64,000 nt of DNA from Rikenellaceae bacterium. GTDB taxonomy: Bacteria > Bacteroidota > Bacteroidia > Bacteroidales > Rikenellaceae. Under the pieces are notes generated by a model. The model was given only the letters and a program-made list of their open reading frames with translations. It was not told where the DNA came from and did no database searches. The position numbers and the translations under genes were made by a program. Shown here piece after piece: positions 26,513 to 35,591 of the stretch (positions are counted from its first letter, which is position 1; each line of letters begins with the position of its first letter). The DNA lies in assembly GCA_015059955.1 (NCBI GenBank), contig SUZK01000008.1, positions 25,799 to 89,798 on the forward strand, in the 5' to 3' direction.

Positions 26513-26677
26513 GTAAAAAGCAGGGAAAGTTTTTCAACTTACCCAGCTTCGTCGCTATATGATATCCTATGATTTTCTTCAATCCCCACCGAAATTTACG
26601 ACTGAACCCAATAAGGCTCGCTCATATCCGCGCAACCGCCAATTAAGGTGAGCACCGCGGGGTCTGTATTAGGCGCA

Positions 26678-26781
26678 GTTGGCGAGATTGCCATAGGCAA
26701 CAGCTGATGTGATTTGCTTCTGCGGGCTTGCACGCATAGAATGCACATCACATTAGCTGAAGGGCATAGCCCCTCGCCAAC
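26678..26781. repeat. Cloverleaf-like palindromic element
   Basis: Outer arms GTTGGCGAG (26678-26686) and CTCGCCAAC (26773-26781) enclose three hairpins with almost no unpaired bases between them: TTGCC-ata-GGCAA (26688-26700), CAGCTGATGTGAT/ATCACATTAGCTG (26701-26713 with 26747-26759, one mismatch), and GGGC-ATA-GCCC (26762-26772). It lies directly beyond the tRNA-Leu terminator. No ORF or -7 box was found. It may be a structured RNA, a protein-binding cruciform or a mobile palindrome. Confidence 0.6.
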
Positions 26782-26786
26782 ACAAC

Positions 26787-26816
26787 AAAAAAAGAGAGAA
26801 ACTCTCGTTTCTCTCT
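26787..26816 (-). terminator. tRNA-Leu terminator
   Basis: On the minus strand AGAGAGAAAC-GAGA-GTTTCTCTCT, a 10-bp stem, followed by seven T. Confidence 0.9.
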
Positions 26817-26820
26817 TCAG

Positions 26821-26904
26821 TACCCAGAGCCGGGGTCGAACCGGCACAGGGGTGAACCTACTGGTGTTTGAGACCAGCGCGTCTACCGATTCCGCCATCT
26901 GGGC
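26821..26904 (-). tRNA. tRNA-Leu (anticodon CAA)
   Basis: Acceptor GCCCAGA/TCTGGGT with discriminator A. The anticodon stem CTGGT/ACCAG holds loop CTCAAAC (anticodon CAA). A long variable arm marks it as class II. CCA is not encoded. Confidence 0.95.
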
Positions 26905-26920
26905 ATCAGATTTCTCTGAT
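26905..26920 (-). promoter_or_regulatory. Leader hairpin before tRNA-Leu
   Basis: On the minus strand ATCAGA-GAAA-TCTGAT, 6-bp stem with GNRA loop, abutting the mature 5' end; the same design as the tRNA-His leader. Confidence 0.55.
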
Positions 26921-26928
26921 TTGGTGTG

Positions 26929-26936
26929 CAAATGTA
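26929..26936 (-). promoter_or_regulatory. -7 promoter box of tRNA-Leu
   Basis: TACATTTG on the minus strand, with TTTTG 19 bases further upstream; transcription should begin right at the leader hairpin. Confidence 0.7.
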
Positions 26937-26985
26937 GCGATTATTTTCTATCCTGCAAAATTTTCGCCCTCTTTTTTTGCATCTT

Positions 26986-28827
26986 TTAATGTTGCTTGTC
27001 TTTAACTGCTTGTTGCTTAGCGAAGTATGCTTTTATCTTTTTTGCCTTAGCCATGCCAACAACCTCGGCTAACTCCTTCTCCGTCGCTATCTTGATGACC
27101 TCCACACTCATAAACTTGCGCAGCAGTGCTGTACGTGTCTTCTCGCCAATGCCCTCGATGTTGAGTAGCTCCGAGTCGGCAATCTCGCCGCGTCGTAGCA
27201 AGCGATGGAAGGTGATTGCAAAGCGGTGTGCCTCATCGCGAATATGGCATATCGTCTTGATGGGTCGCTTCAATCTATTAAGGTAGTGGGGATTAGGGTC
27301 ATTAGGGTAGAATACCTCCTCTATGCGCTTTGCTAATCCGATGATATTTACACGATTGAGTATGCCTAACTCACTTAGTGCAAGACATGCACTTGAGAGC
27401 TGCCCCTTGCCGCCATCGACAACGATAAGGTCGGGGAGTTTCTCGTTATCCTCCAACATTCGCTGGTAGCGACGATAGATAATCTCGTACATCGTAGCGA
27501 AGTCGTTAGCGCCCTCAACACTCTTAACCTTGAAGTGGCGATACTCCTTGTTCGATGGCTTACCGTTGCGGAACACAACGCACGAGGCTACGGGATGTGT
27601 GCCCTGGATATTCGAGTTGTCGAAGCACTCCATATGTCGTGGCTCGCGGTCGAGATTAAGCTCGGCCTTCATCTCTGCCATTAGGTCGTCGTTGTTGTGG
27701 TCGTGGCTAAACTCTTGCTTTTTGATAAGGTAGTTAGCTCGATAGTTCTCTGCATTTTTGAGTGAGAACTTCAGTAATTCGAGCTTCTCGCCACGCAGTG
27801 GTACATGGAACTTAACATTCTCGAATATAGACGTTATAGCAGGTGTTATCTCAACCAATACTAATGGCGCTAACCCCATACCAGTATTCGCTATTACATA
27901 CTGTATGGCTGATGATAATACGTCGGCCTTGTCATTGTCGATACCGAGCTCCATACGTATTGTCTGTATGGCCACCATACTGCCATTGCGAATACGTATG
28001 AAGTTGCAGAAGGCTTCGTTGTCGTCGATTATGGTGGTGAAGACGTCGCAGTCAACGATTTTCGAGCTTACGACAACCGAGCGCGATTGGTATTTATGTA
28101 GTGCGGCAAGTCGCTGTTTGTACACCTCGGCATCCTCGAAGCGCAGCTCTTGTGCGGCGTGCATCATCTCCTGTTCGAGCCAAGTATGTACGGGGCGAAT
28201 GTTGCCCTTAAGTATCATGCGTACACGAGAAATCATCTCGTTGTACTCCTCACGGCTCTGCTTTCCTACGCATGGCGCCATGCACTTGTTTATGTGGTAT
28301 TGCAGACATGGTTTATGTTTGCCTTGTGCTACGCTGTTTTCGGTGATGTCGACCTTGCAGATGCGTATCGTGGCGACGCTATAGATGAAATCGAGGAGTG
28401 CACGAAGTATGCTTGCTGAACCATAGGGACCGTAGTATTCGGCACCATCGCGTTCGATGGCACGTCGTGTTACTATGCGTGGGAACGGCTCGTTGGTGAT
28501 GGTTATCCAGGGGTATGTCTTATCATCCTTAAGAAGACTGTTGTAGCGAGGCTGAAGCTCTTTAATGAGTGAGTTCTCCAAGAGTAAGGCATCCTGCTCA
28601 GTGCTTACAACATGGTGGCGGATGTCGACAATCTTTCTAACCATGATGCGTATCTTGTCGCTATGATTGCGGCTCTCGACAAAGTATGACGAGACCCTCT
28701 TTTTGAGGTTCTTAGCCTTACCTACGTATATGATTGTCCCCGCCTGGTCGACAAATTGGTAGACGCCGGGGCTGTTGGGGAGCGCCGAAACCAACTCCTT
28801 AAGCTTGATATTTATGCTCTCAATCAT
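26986..28827 (-). CDS. uvrC: Excinuclease ABC subunit C
   Basis: Makes both incisions in nucleotide excision repair. The N-terminal GIY-YIG domain is seen as PGVYQFVDQAGTIIYVGKAKNLKKR, a UVR segment lies near residues 200-235, the RNase H-like endonuclease core includes ECFDNSNIQGTHPVASCVVF, and paired HhH motifs (LLNIEGIGEKTRTALL) end the 613-residue protein. The ATG at 28827 is chosen because a TACCTTTG box lies only 4 bases upstream; an in-frame ATG at 28848 would precede the promoter. uvrA is encoded on the other strand 3 kb away. Confidence 0.95.
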   Translation of the reverse strand: MIESINIKLKELVSALPNSPGVYQFVDQAGTIIYVGKAKNLKKRVSSYFVESRNHSDKIRIMVRKIVDIRHHVVSTEQDALLLENSLIKELQPRYNSLLKDDKTYPWITITNEPFPRIVTRRAIERDGAEYYGPYGSASILRALLDFIYSVATIRICKVDITENSVAQGKHKPCLQYHINKCMAPCVGKQSREEYNEMISRVRMILKGNIRPVHTWLEQEMMHAAQELRFEDAEVYKQRLAALHKYQSRSVVVSSKIVDCDVFTTIIDDNEAFCNFIRIRNGSMVAIQTIRMELGIDNDKADVLSSAIQYVIANTGMGLAPLVLVEITPAITSIFENVKFHVPLRGEKLELLKFSLKNAENYRANYLIKKQEFSHDHNNDDLMAEMKAELNLDREPRHMECFDNSNIQGTHPVASCVVFRNGKPSNKEYRHFKVKSVEGANDFATMYEIIYRRYQRMLEDNEKLPDLIVVDGGKGQLSSACLALSELGILNRVNIIGLAKRIEEVFYPNDPNPHYLNRLKRPIKTICHIRDEAHRFAITFHRLLRRGEIADSELLNIEGIGEKTRTALLRKFMSVEVIKIATEKELAEVVGMAKAKKIKAYFAKQQAVKDKQH

Positions 28828-28831
28828 AGTA

Positions 28832-28839
28832 CAAAGGTA
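28832..28839 (-). promoter_or_regulatory. -7 box abutting the uvrC start
   Basis: TACCTTTG on the minus strand, 4 bases before the ATG; implies a leaderless transcript. The -33 element is weak. Confidence 0.5.
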
Positions 28840-28870
28840 TGAAAACAATCGGCAAATAAAAAATTTTTTG

Positions 28871-28878
28871 TATCTTTA
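28871..28878 (+). promoter_or_regulatory. -7 promoter box of the cvfB-uvrA operon
   Basis: TATCTTTA, one base off consensus, about 25 bases before the ATG at 28903. Confidence 0.45.
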
Positions 28879-28902
28879 CACGCTAAACATCTATATTGAA
28901 GT

Positions 28903-29739
28903 ATGAAAACAGGCGAAATACAAGTTCTCACCGTAGCACGTGTCTCGGACTTTGGACTCTATCTTAAGGACGAGGAGGGGGCTGAGGTGTTGCTCCCCAA
29001 CCGCTTTACGCGCCTCGATATGAAGGAGGGCGACGAGGTTAAGGTCTTCGTGTACCATGACTCGGAGGATAGATTGGTGGCATCCACCGAGACCCCACTT
29101 ATTAAGGTGGGTGAGGTTGCCGCTTTGAAGGTTGTGGATAAGAGCATCCATGGAGCGTTTCTCGACTGGGGACTCTTCGGCAAGCACCTCTTCCTGCCCA
29201 ATAGAAACCAGCAGGGCGCTGTCGTACCCGGCCAGAAAAGTGTCGTTTACATGTATGTTGACGAGCGTACAGGCAGATGCGTGGCTACTAATAAGATTAA
29301 GCCTTTTATCCATAACGAGGAGCCATTGACGGTGAGCGTTGGTGATGAGGTTGATGTTTTGGTGGCCTTCGAGACACCTATTGGCTATCGTGTGGTTATC
29401 GACAACCGCCACTGGGGTATGATCTATAAAAATCAGCTCTTCCGTCCAATCCACGTTGGCGATAGATGTCGTGGATGGATACGTAAGATTACCGAGGATA
29501 TGCGTATTGACGTTAGCCTACAGCAGCAGGGTCTTGCCGAGGTTGAGACTGCGGTTGTTAAGTTGGAGGCGATGCTCAAGGAGCATGGCGGCGTACTTTC
29601 GGTTAATGACCATAGCGACCCTAAGGAGGTGGCCAAGGTTACGGGCATGAGTAAGAAGGTCTTTAAGCGTGCGCTCGGCATGTTGCTCAAGCAGGGCAAG
29701 GTGCGCCAGACGGAGCATGGTATTGAGCAGATAAAGTAG
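28903..29739 (+). CDS. CvfB/YitL-like S1 RNA-binding protein
   Basis: A 278-residue protein of the CvfB family: tandem S1-like OB folds (residues about 1-65, 70-135, 140-210) and a winged-helix at the C-terminus (MSKKVFKRALGMLLKQGKVRQ). Staphylococcal CvfB binds RNA and affects virulence gene expression; here the role is unknown. First gene of a five-gene operon that ends with uvrA; 7 bases separate its stop from the next ATG. Confidence 0.85.
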   Translation: MKTGEIQVLTVARVSDFGLYLKDEEGAEVLLPNRFTRLDMKEGDEVKVFVYHDSEDRLVASTETPLIKVGEVAALKVVDKSIHGAFLDWGLFGKHLFLPNRNQQGAVVPGQKSVVYMYVDERTGRCVATNKIKPFIHNEEPLTVSVGDEVDVLVAFETPIGYRVVIDNRHWGMIYKNQLFRPIHVGDRCRGWIRKITEDMRIDVSLQQQGLAEVETAVVKLEAMLKEHGGVLSVNDHSDPKEVAKVTGMSKKVFKRALGMLLKQGKVRQTEHGIEQIK

Positions 29740-29746
29740 ATTGGAT

Positions 29747-30505
29747 ATGGGGGTGCAGACAGCAGAGAGGGTGTCACGCGAGGTGACCGACAACTATGTC
29801 TATCAGCGTTCGCGCTTGGCATATGTCGAGGCAGCGAAGATGGTATCGGGGCGTGTGTTGGAGATTGGCACAGGTACCGGCTATGGCATTGATATCATTG
29901 CGCCCTCGTGCGCGACGTTTACCACCCTTGATAAATATTGTAGTGAGGCTATTGGCGAGTTGCCCGATAACGTGGAGTTTGTGAATGCCACGGTGCCACC
30001 TCTGCCCTTCAAGGATGAGTCGTTCGACTATGTCGTATCGTTCCAGGTGATTGAGCATATCGCTGACGACAAGGAGTTTATCCGCGAGGTACACCGCGTA
30101 TTGCGCAAGGGTGGCAAGTTTATCGTTACCACGCCTAATCGCCCGATGTCGCTCACGCGCAACCCTTGGCACGTGAGAGAGTACACCTCCGAGGAGTTGT
30201 ATGTGTTGCTGATGAACTTTGCTGAGGTTGAGTGCAAGGGTGTTGTGGGCAACGAGCAGGTTATGGCCTACTACGAGAAGAACCGAGAGTCGGTGCGTCG
30301 CATCATGCGCTTCGATATCCTGAGGATGCAGTGGTGGCTACCAGCATCGCTTTTGAAGATACCTTACGACATTATGAATCGTCGTAACCGTCGTAAACTG
30401 CATAGCGAGAATACTGAGCTTACGGAGTCGATACGCATGGAGGATTATAGCGTTGTGGCAGTCGATGAGCGCTGCTTCGACCTCTTTTACATAGCAACAA
30501 AATAG
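29747..30505 (+). CDS. Class I SAM-dependent methyltransferase
   Basis: A 252-residue methyltransferase of the Methyltransf_11 kind. Motif I is VLEIGTGTGYGID, then FDYVVSFQVIEHIADD and the post-motif VLRKGGKFIVTTPNR. The ATG at 29747 is preferred to a TTG two codons earlier. The C-terminal 80 residues are basic and may contact the substrate, which is unknown. Second gene in the cvfB-uvrA operon, 8 bases before the amidase gene. Confidence 0.85.
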   Translation: MGVQTAERVSREVTDNYVYQRSRLAYVEAAKMVSGRVLEIGTGTGYGIDIIAPSCATFTTLDKYCSEAIGELPDNVEFVNATVPPLPFKDESFDYVVSFQVIEHIADDKEFIREVHRVLRKGGKFIVTTPNRPMSLTRNPWHVREYTSEELYVLLMNFAEVECKGVVGNEQVMAYYEKNRESVRRIMRFDILRMQWWLPASLLKIPYDIMNRRNRRKLHSENTELTESIRMEDYSVVAVDERCFDLFYIATK

Positions 30506-30513
30506 CGCGTCAT

Positions 30514-31272
30514 ATGAGATACCGAGTGGCAATCGTACAACGCCCCATAGAGTGGCAGAACGTAGCGGCAAACCTACGCTCCATAGAGAGTATGTTGGAG
30601 GGTACGCAGTGCGATACGGTTGTTCTATCGGAGATGTTCCAGACGGGTTTTGTCACCGACCCGCGTGAGGTTGCCGATGATGGCATAACGTTAGAGTGGA
30701 TGAAGCGTATGGCATCGAAGCATGATGCTGCCATCGTAGGCTCGGTGATTGTCCGCGAGGGTGACAGCTATCGCAACCGCCTCTATTTTGTGATGCCTGA
30801 TGGCGGGGTAGAGTGGTACGATAAGCGTCATCTGTTCTCGATAGGTGGTGAGGGTCGTTGGTTTGAGCGTGGTAGTTGTCGCAAGGTTGTTGCGTGGCGC
30901 GGTGTGCGCTATATGTTGGAGATATGCTACGACCTGCGCTTCCCCGTGTGGAGCCGTCAGCGTGGTGACTATGATGCCATCGTATACTCGGCTTTGTGGC
31001 CAGCACCTCGTCGTGAGGTGTGGCGTACGTTGCTCAGGGCGCGTGCCATCGAGAACCAGTCCTATGTCATTGGCGTAAATCGCATCGGCGAGGAGCCATC
31101 GTTGAAGTATGCTGGTGACTCGGCCGTTGTTGACTACTATGGTCGCGATGTGGTGGATATGGCTGAGGAGTGTGGTGTGAGCGTTGTGGAGTTAGATGTC
31201 GAGGCTATGGAGGTGTTTCGTAATAAGTTTGATGTCGGGCGCGATGCCGACGACTTTAACCTGAATATATAG
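30514..31272 (+). CDS. Carbon-nitrogen hydrolase, omega-amidase type
   Basis: A nitrilase-superfamily amidase of 252 residues. The Glu-Lys-Cys triad is visible as SEMFQTGF, YDKRHLFSIGGE and LEICYDLRFPVWS. The sequence is closest to YafV/Nit2 omega-amidases, which hydrolyse alpha-ketoglutaramate and so repair a by-product of glutamine transamination. Internal to the cvfB-uvrA operon; the neighbours do not narrow the substrate. Confidence 0.88.
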   Translation: MRYRVAIVQRPIEWQNVAANLRSIESMLEGTQCDTVVLSEMFQTGFVTDPREVADDGITLEWMKRMASKHDAAIVGSVIVREGDSYRNRLYFVMPDGGVEWYDKRHLFSIGGEGRWFERGSCRKVVAWRGVRYMLEICYDLRFPVWSRQRGDYDAIVYSALWPAPRREVWRTLLRARAIENQSYVIGVNRIGEEPSLKYAGDSAVVDYYGRDVVDMAEECGVSVVELDVEAMEVFRNKFDVGRDADDFNLNI

Positions 31273-31277
31273 AGCTT

Positions 31278-32081
31278 ATGATGATAGATAATGAGGTTAT
31301 CCTACTTCTCGTTTCGGGAGTTATTGTTGGTATTATCAACACGCTGGGTGGCGGTGGTTCGATTATAACCATGTCGCTCTTCCAGGCTATGGGTATGCCA
31401 ATAGATGTCGCGAACATCACCAACCGCATCCCTGTTGTGATGCAGAACTTCTCGGCTACGGCGTCGTTTATGCGCAAACGAATGGTCGACTTCCGCAATG
31501 GCTTCTTGCTCTCCATTCCTGCGATATTGGGTACTATTGCGGGTACGTTTGTAGCTCTCGAGGTCGATGAGATGACATTCAAGATATGTCTTAGCGTGGT
31601 CTTGGCCATCATCTTGCTATATCTCATCCTCGATAGAAACCGTCCACACCTACATAGTGGCCATGCGTTGGTTATTAAGTGGTGGCACTATGTGTTATTC
31701 TTCCTCGTGGGCTTCTATGGTGGATATATCTATATCGGTCTTGGCTTCCTAATCCTTGCCGTTACCATCTGGACCATGAACCTCGATATCATCACGGCTA
31801 ACGTCTTGAAGGGGTGTGTGATATTTATCTCGACGCCCTTTGCGCTTATCACCGTATTCGCGCTAAATCAGTTTAGCGGTGGCGACTCCATGAACATAGA
31901 GTGGTCGTCGGGTTTGTTACATGGTGCAGGTAATATCCTTGGCGCTATTTTGGCATCGCACTGGGCTGTGAGCTGGGGCGTTAAGTTCGTTAAGTGGTTT
32001 ACGCTCGTTGTTATCGTTGTTGCCTTTATCGACCTTATGGGGTGGATATCGTTGCAAGCTATGTTGTCAGGAATGTTGTAA
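31278..32081 (+). CDS. TSUP-family (TauE/SafE) membrane transporter
   Basis: A 267-residue inner-membrane protein with about eight helices, of the sulfite exporter TauE/SafE family. The conserved glycine-rich loop is [15 protein letters not shown] and the repeat half is [15 protein letters not shown]. Members move sulfite, sulfoacetate or other organosulfur anions; the substrate here is not determined. Two start ATGs are adjacent (31278, 31281). Three bases separate it from uvrA. Confidence 0.85.
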   Translation: MMIDNEVILLLVSGVIVGIINTLGGGGSIITMSLFQAMGMPIDVANITNRIPVVMQNFSATASFMRKRMVDFRNGFLLSIPAILGTIAGTFVALEVDEMTFKICLSVVLAIILLYLILDRNRPHLHSGHALVIKWWHYVLFFLVGFYGGYIYIGLGFLILAVTIWTMNLDIITANVLKGCVIFISTPFALITVFALNQFSGGDSMNIEWSSGLLHGAGNILGAILASHWAVSWGVKFVKWFTLVVIVVAFIDLMGWISLQAMLSGML

Positions 32082-32084
32082 ACG

Positions 32085-34919
32085 ATGGCTAAGAAGGAGA
32101 TAGAGATAATCGGTGCAAGGGTGCACAACCTCAAGTCGGTAGATGTCACCATCCCGCGCGATAAGCTCGTGGTAATCACGGGCCTTTCGGGGTCGGGTAA
32201 GTCGTCGTTGGCCTTTGACACGATATATGCCGAGGGCCAGCGCCGATATATGGAGACGCTGTCGGCCTATGCACGTCAGTTTGTGGGTAATATGGAGCGC
32301 CCTGATGTCGACCACATCACGGGTCTTAGTCCTGTTGTTGCCATCGAACAGAAGACAACCAACAAAAATCCACGCTCGACGGTGGGCACCGTGACCGAGA
32401 TTAACGACTTCCTACGTCTGCTATATGCACGTGCCTCACGCGCCTACTCGCCCGTGACGAACGAGCCTATGGTGAAGTATAGCGACGAGCAGATATGCGA
32501 CCTTATGATTGAGGGCTTTAATGGTCACCGTGTGGCATTCCTCGCCCCTGTGGTCAAGGGCCGTAAGGGTCACTACCGCGAGCTCTTCGAGAGCATGGCG
32601 CGCAAGGGTTATATCTATGCGCGCATCGATGGCGAGATACGCGAGTTTACGGCGGGCATGAAGCTCGACAGATATAAGATACACACTATCGACATGGTCA
32701 TAGATAGGCTTGTCGTCGGCGATGAGCACCGCGAGCGTATGATGACATCGCTACGCGAGACCATGCGTCAGGGCAAGGGTACGATGATGCTCTACGACTA
32801 CGATACGCAGGCCATCAGATACTTCTCGCGACATCTCATGTGCCCCACTACGGGTGAGGCCTTCGAGGAACCAGCACCCCACACCTTCTCGTTCAACTCG
32901 CCTAAGGGAGCATGTCCCGAGTGTAATGGCTTGGGTGAGCGCCCAGTCTTCGATATGCGTAAGATTGTCCCCGACGACACGCTGTCGCTCAGGGAGGGTG
33001 GTATCGAGCCCTTCGGCAAGTATCATAACAATATGCTCTTTGCGATGCTCGATGGCTTGGGTCATCGCTATGACTTCACGCTCGACGACCCCATAAGCAC
33101 CATATCGCACGAGGGCATTAATGCCATCCTCTATGGCGACTCGGAGCCGCTGATGCTCAACCTTGCCGAGTTCTCGTCGATGGGCGGTACACGCCTAATG
33201 CAGTGGTCGGGGCTCTCGGAGTGGATTATGCGCAATATCGACGAGGAGTCGAAACGCGGGCAGAAGTGGCGTGAGCAGTTCCTTGTTATGCAGCGCTGCC
33301 CAGCGTGTGGTGGCTGTCGTCTGAAACCTGAAGCGTTGCAGTTCCGCATAGGTGATAAGAGTATCGCCGACGTCTCGGCAATGTCGATAACCGAGTTTAA
33401 GGGGTGGATGGACCATATAGAGGAGCTACTTAGCGACAAGGAGCAGATTATCGCACGCGACATCATTAAGGAGATACGCGAGCGCCTCGGCTTCTTGGTG
33501 GATGTGGGCCTTGGCTACCTCTCGTTGTCGCGCGCCTCGCGAACAATATCGGGTGGCGAGTCGCAGCGCATACGCCTCGCTACGCAGATAGGCTCGAAGC
33601 TCGTCAACGTATTGTATATCCTAGATGAGCCGAGCATAGGCCTCCATCAGCGCGATAACCAGCGCCTTATTGAGAGCCTCAAGAGCCTGCGCGATGCGGG
33701 TAATTCGGTGATTGTCGTTGAGCACGACGAGGATATGATGCGCTCGGCAGACCACATCGTCGATGTAGGCCCTATGGCGGGTCGTCGTGGTGGCAGAATT
33801 GTGGCCGAGGGTACGTTCGATGATATTCTTGCGAGTGATAGCATCACGGCCGACTATCTGAGTGGCCGTCGCCGTATAGAGCCCCCCGCAAAGCTACGCG
33901 AGGGTAGTGGCGAGTACCTTACGTTACGTGGTGCACGTGGCAATAACCTACGTTCAGTAGACCTTAAGCTGCCACTGGGTAAGTTTGTGTGTATCACAGG
34001 TGTATCAGGCTCGGGCAAGTCATCGCTGATAAATGCCACGCTGCGACCAATACTTGCGCAGAAGCTCTACCGCTCACTGGATAAGCCTCTTGAGTACGAC
34101 TCTATCGAGGGCTTGGAGCATATTGATAAGTTGGTCGTTGTCGACCAGTCGCCCATAGGTCGCACGCCACGTAGCAACCCTGCAACATATACCAACGTCT
34201 TTTCGGATATTCGCCACCTCTTCGAGCTTACGCCCGACGCGCAGATACGCGGATATAAGGCTGGCCGCTTCTCGTTTAACGTTAAGGGTGGTCGCTGCGA
34301 GGAGTGTCGCGGTGCTGGCTTCGAGACCATCGAGATGAACTTCTTGCCCGATGTCTATGTTAAGTGTCGCTCGTGTGGCGGTAACCGCTATAATCGTGAG
34401 ACATTGGAGGTGAAGTATAAGGGTAAGAGCATCAACGATGTGCTCAATATGACTATAAATATGGCCGTAGAGTTCTTCGAGAACATCCCATCTATATATC
34501 AGAAGCTACGCGCTATACAGGAGGTGGGCCTCGGTTACTTGACACTTGGCCAGCCATGCACAACGCTGTCGGGTGGCGAGTCACAGCGCATTAAGCTCGC
34601 CACAGAGCTTGCCAAGCGCGATACTGGCCGCACGCTCTACCTCTTGGATGAGCCTACTACTGGCCTTCACTTCGAGGATATACGCCAACTGCTGTCCGTA
34701 ATTAACCGCCTTGTGGACTGCGGTAATACGGCCGTTGTTATCGAGCATAACTTGGATGTCGTGAAGGTTGCCGACTGGATTATCGACATGGGCCCTGAGG
34801 GCGGTAAGGATGGAGGTATGATTGTTGCTGAGGGCACGCCCGACGATATTATGGCTGTCGCTGAGAGCTACACAGGTCAATATCTTGCCAGAGAAAAGTT
34901 CAAAGATGCCGGTAGGTAA
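32085..34919 (+). CDS. uvrA: Excinuclease ABC subunit A
   Basis: The damage-recognising ATPase of nucleotide excision repair, 944 residues. There are two ABC cassettes: Walker A motifs [12 protein letters not shown] and [12 protein letters not shown], signatures [12 protein letters not shown] and [12 protein letters not shown]. Zinc-binding cysteines appear in [27 protein letters not shown] and CRSCGGNRY. It is the last gene of the operon starting with cvfB. No terminator hairpin with a T-run was seen immediately after it; the long inverted-repeat element begins 73 bases downstream. Confidence 0.97.
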   Translation: MAKKEIEIIGARVHNLKSVDVTIPRDKLVVITGLSGSGKSSLAFDTIYAEGQRRYMETLSAYARQFVGNMERPDVDHITGLSPVVAIEQKTTNKNPRSTVGTVTEINDFLRLLYARASRAYSPVTNEPMVKYSDEQICDLMIEGFNGHRVAFLAPVVKGRKGHYRELFESMARKGYIYARIDGEIREFTAGMKLDRYKIHTIDMVIDRLVVGDEHRERMMTSLRETMRQGKGTMMLYDYDTQAIRYFSRHLMCPTTGEAFEEPAPHTFSFNSPKGACPECNGLGERPVFDMRKIVPDDTLSLREGGIEPFGKYHNNMLFAMLDGLGHRYDFTLDDPISTISHEGINAILYGDSEPLMLNLAEFSSMGGTRLMQWSGLSEWIMRNIDEESKRGQKWREQFLVMQRCPACGGCRLKPEALQFRIGDKSIADVSAMSITEFKGWMDHIEELLSDKEQIIARDIIKEIRERLGFLVDVGLGYLSLSRASRTISGGESQRIRLATQIGSKLVNVLYILDEPSIGLHQRDNQRLIESLKSLRDAGNSVIVVEHDEDMMRSADHIVDVGPMAGRRGGRIVAEGTFDDILASDSITADYLSGRRRIEPPAKLREGSGEYLTLRGARGNNLRSVDLKLPLGKFVCITGVSGSGKSSLINATLRPILAQKLYRSLDKPLEYDSIEGLEHIDKLVVVDQSPIGRTPRSNPATYTNVFSDIRHLFELTPDAQIRGYKAGRFSFNVKGGRCEECRGAGFETIEMNFLPDVYVKCRSCGGNRYNRETLEVKYKGKSINDVLNMTINMAVEFFENIPSIYQKLRAIQEVGLGYLTLGQPCTTLSGGESQRIKLATELAKRDTGRTLYLLDEPTTGLHFEDIRQLLSVINRLVDCGNTAVVIEHNLDVVKVADWIIDMGPEGGKDGGMIVAEGTPDDIMAVAESYTGQYLAREKFKDAGR

Positions 34920-34991
34920 AGCCTGCTATGGCGACTGCGACCCAATACTCTTCGGGAATATAGTCTATGCGTCGTGGCTGGGGGTTGTGAG
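34920..34991. other. Spacer after uvrA
   Basis: No ORF, promoter or RNA signal was found in these 72 bases between uvrA and the inverted-repeat element. Confidence 0.5.
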
Positions 34992-35037
34992 CCGTTCGTT
35001 CGTTCGGAAACCCTATCTTATCGAACGAACGAACGCT
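34992..35037 (+). repeat. Left arm of a perfect 46-base inverted repeat
   Basis: The arm is itself a hairpin: CGTTCGTTCGTTCG (34993-35006), a 15-base loop, then CGAACGAACGAACG (35022-35035). The whole 46 bases are the exact reverse complement of 35344-35389. The two loop sequences are therefore complementary to each other. Confidence 0.9.
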
Positions 35038-35074
35038 CTTTGTGAGCTTCGGGTAATCCTCAAAGTATTATCTT

Positions 35075-35170
35075 GGGGTATGGTGATACCCAATATGTAT
35101 CAAGGTGAGTAATTATCAGAGAGAGTTGTCAGAAAGCATTCAGAGAGGCGCAAAATCTCTCTCTGATATC
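35075..35170. other. Two further hairpins inside the inverted-repeat element
   Basis: TTGGGGTAT-ggtg-ATACCCAA near 35074-35093 (one bulge), and CAGAGAGA near 35118 pairing with TCTCTCTG near 35156-35164. No coding sequence. Confidence 0.5.
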
Positions 35171-35330
35171 TATCACACTGATATATATAATTATTATTCA
35201 TACTGATACTTATTATATATATCAACATATATATATTAACATATATCATTATATGTATACTGACATATATACTGATATATGTTCACTGATATATATCAGT
35301 ATGTCCATTGATATATATATTGATATATAT
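35163..35330. repeat. A+T-rich iteron-like array
   Basis: About eight degenerate copies of [C/T]TGATATA in roughly 170 bases that are almost all A and T (near 35163, 35178, 35202, 35260, 35271, 35286, 35309, 35321). A perfect 16-base palindrome ACTGATATATATCAGT lies at 35285-35300. The array resembles an unwinding element or protein-binding iterons. No DnaA-box consensus was seen. Confidence 0.6.
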
Positions 35331-35343
35331 TGTTTAAGCGTAC

Positions 35344-35389
35344 AGCGTTCGTTCGTTCGATAAGATAGGGTTTCCGAACGAACGAACGG
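35344..35389 (-). repeat. Right arm of the 46-base inverted repeat
   Basis: Exact reverse complement of 34992-35037. The arms bound a 398-base element with a 306-base centre. No target-site duplication is evident outside the arms. Confidence 0.9.
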
Positions 35390-35400
35390 TTACGTCTAAC

Positions 35401-35532
35401 CTAATCTTCGTTCAGAAGGACATGGGTCGAAGAGTTGCTCTTGTAGCCCAGAGCTTCGGCAATCTCTTGCAGCGTCTTGCCCATAACGGGCAACGCCCGC
35501 TGAACAGAACCATTCGGACAATAATATGTTTT
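35401..35532 (-). pseudogene. Possible remnant of a small helix-turn-helix protein
   Basis: On the minus strand a 43-codon open frame lies between stops and lacks a good start. It begins KTYYCPNGSVQRALP and continues TLQEIAEALGYKSNSSTH, which looks like a helix-turn-helix, ending LLNED. Codon use is protein-like, but it is cut off upstream by a stop at the edge of the next gene's promoter. I regard it as a decayed 3' end of a gene; a functional small ORF is less likely. Confidence 0.35.
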
Positions 35533-35540
35533 TCAAAAAT

Positions 35541-35569
35541 TTTTCACTGGAAATTTTGTTTATTGGAAA
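35541..35569. promoter_or_regulatory. Operator-like sites upstream of the CoA-disulfide reductase promoter
   Basis: TTTTCACTGGAAA (35541-35553) matches 11 of 13 positions of the palindrome at 35592-35604; a weaker half-site ending TTGGAAA lies at 35557-35569 and overlaps the -33 element. Confidence 0.5.
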
Positions 35570-35585
35570 ATATATTTTACATTTG
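35555..35585 (+). promoter_or_regulatory. Promoter of the CoA-disulfide reductase gene
   Basis: TTTG at 35555-35558 and TACATTTG at 35578-35585, spacer 19 bases: a full consensus promoter, with a leader of about 58 bases. Confidence 0.75.
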
Positions 35586-35591
35586 CAAAGT

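Noticed and set aside
26596..26931. Minus-strand 111-codon ORF over tRNA-Leu
   Set aside because: Covers the tRNA, its leader and the palindromic element; no coding character.
34822..35112. ORF continuing past uvrA into the inverted repeat
   Set aside because: Out of frame with uvrA, with repeat-derived codons only.
34992..35389. CRISPR array or chromosomal origin
   Set aside because: Repeats are degenerate and lack unique spacers of constant size, no cas genes; no DnaA-box consensus and no dnaA, dnaN or gyrB nearby, so an origin is not supported though not excluded.
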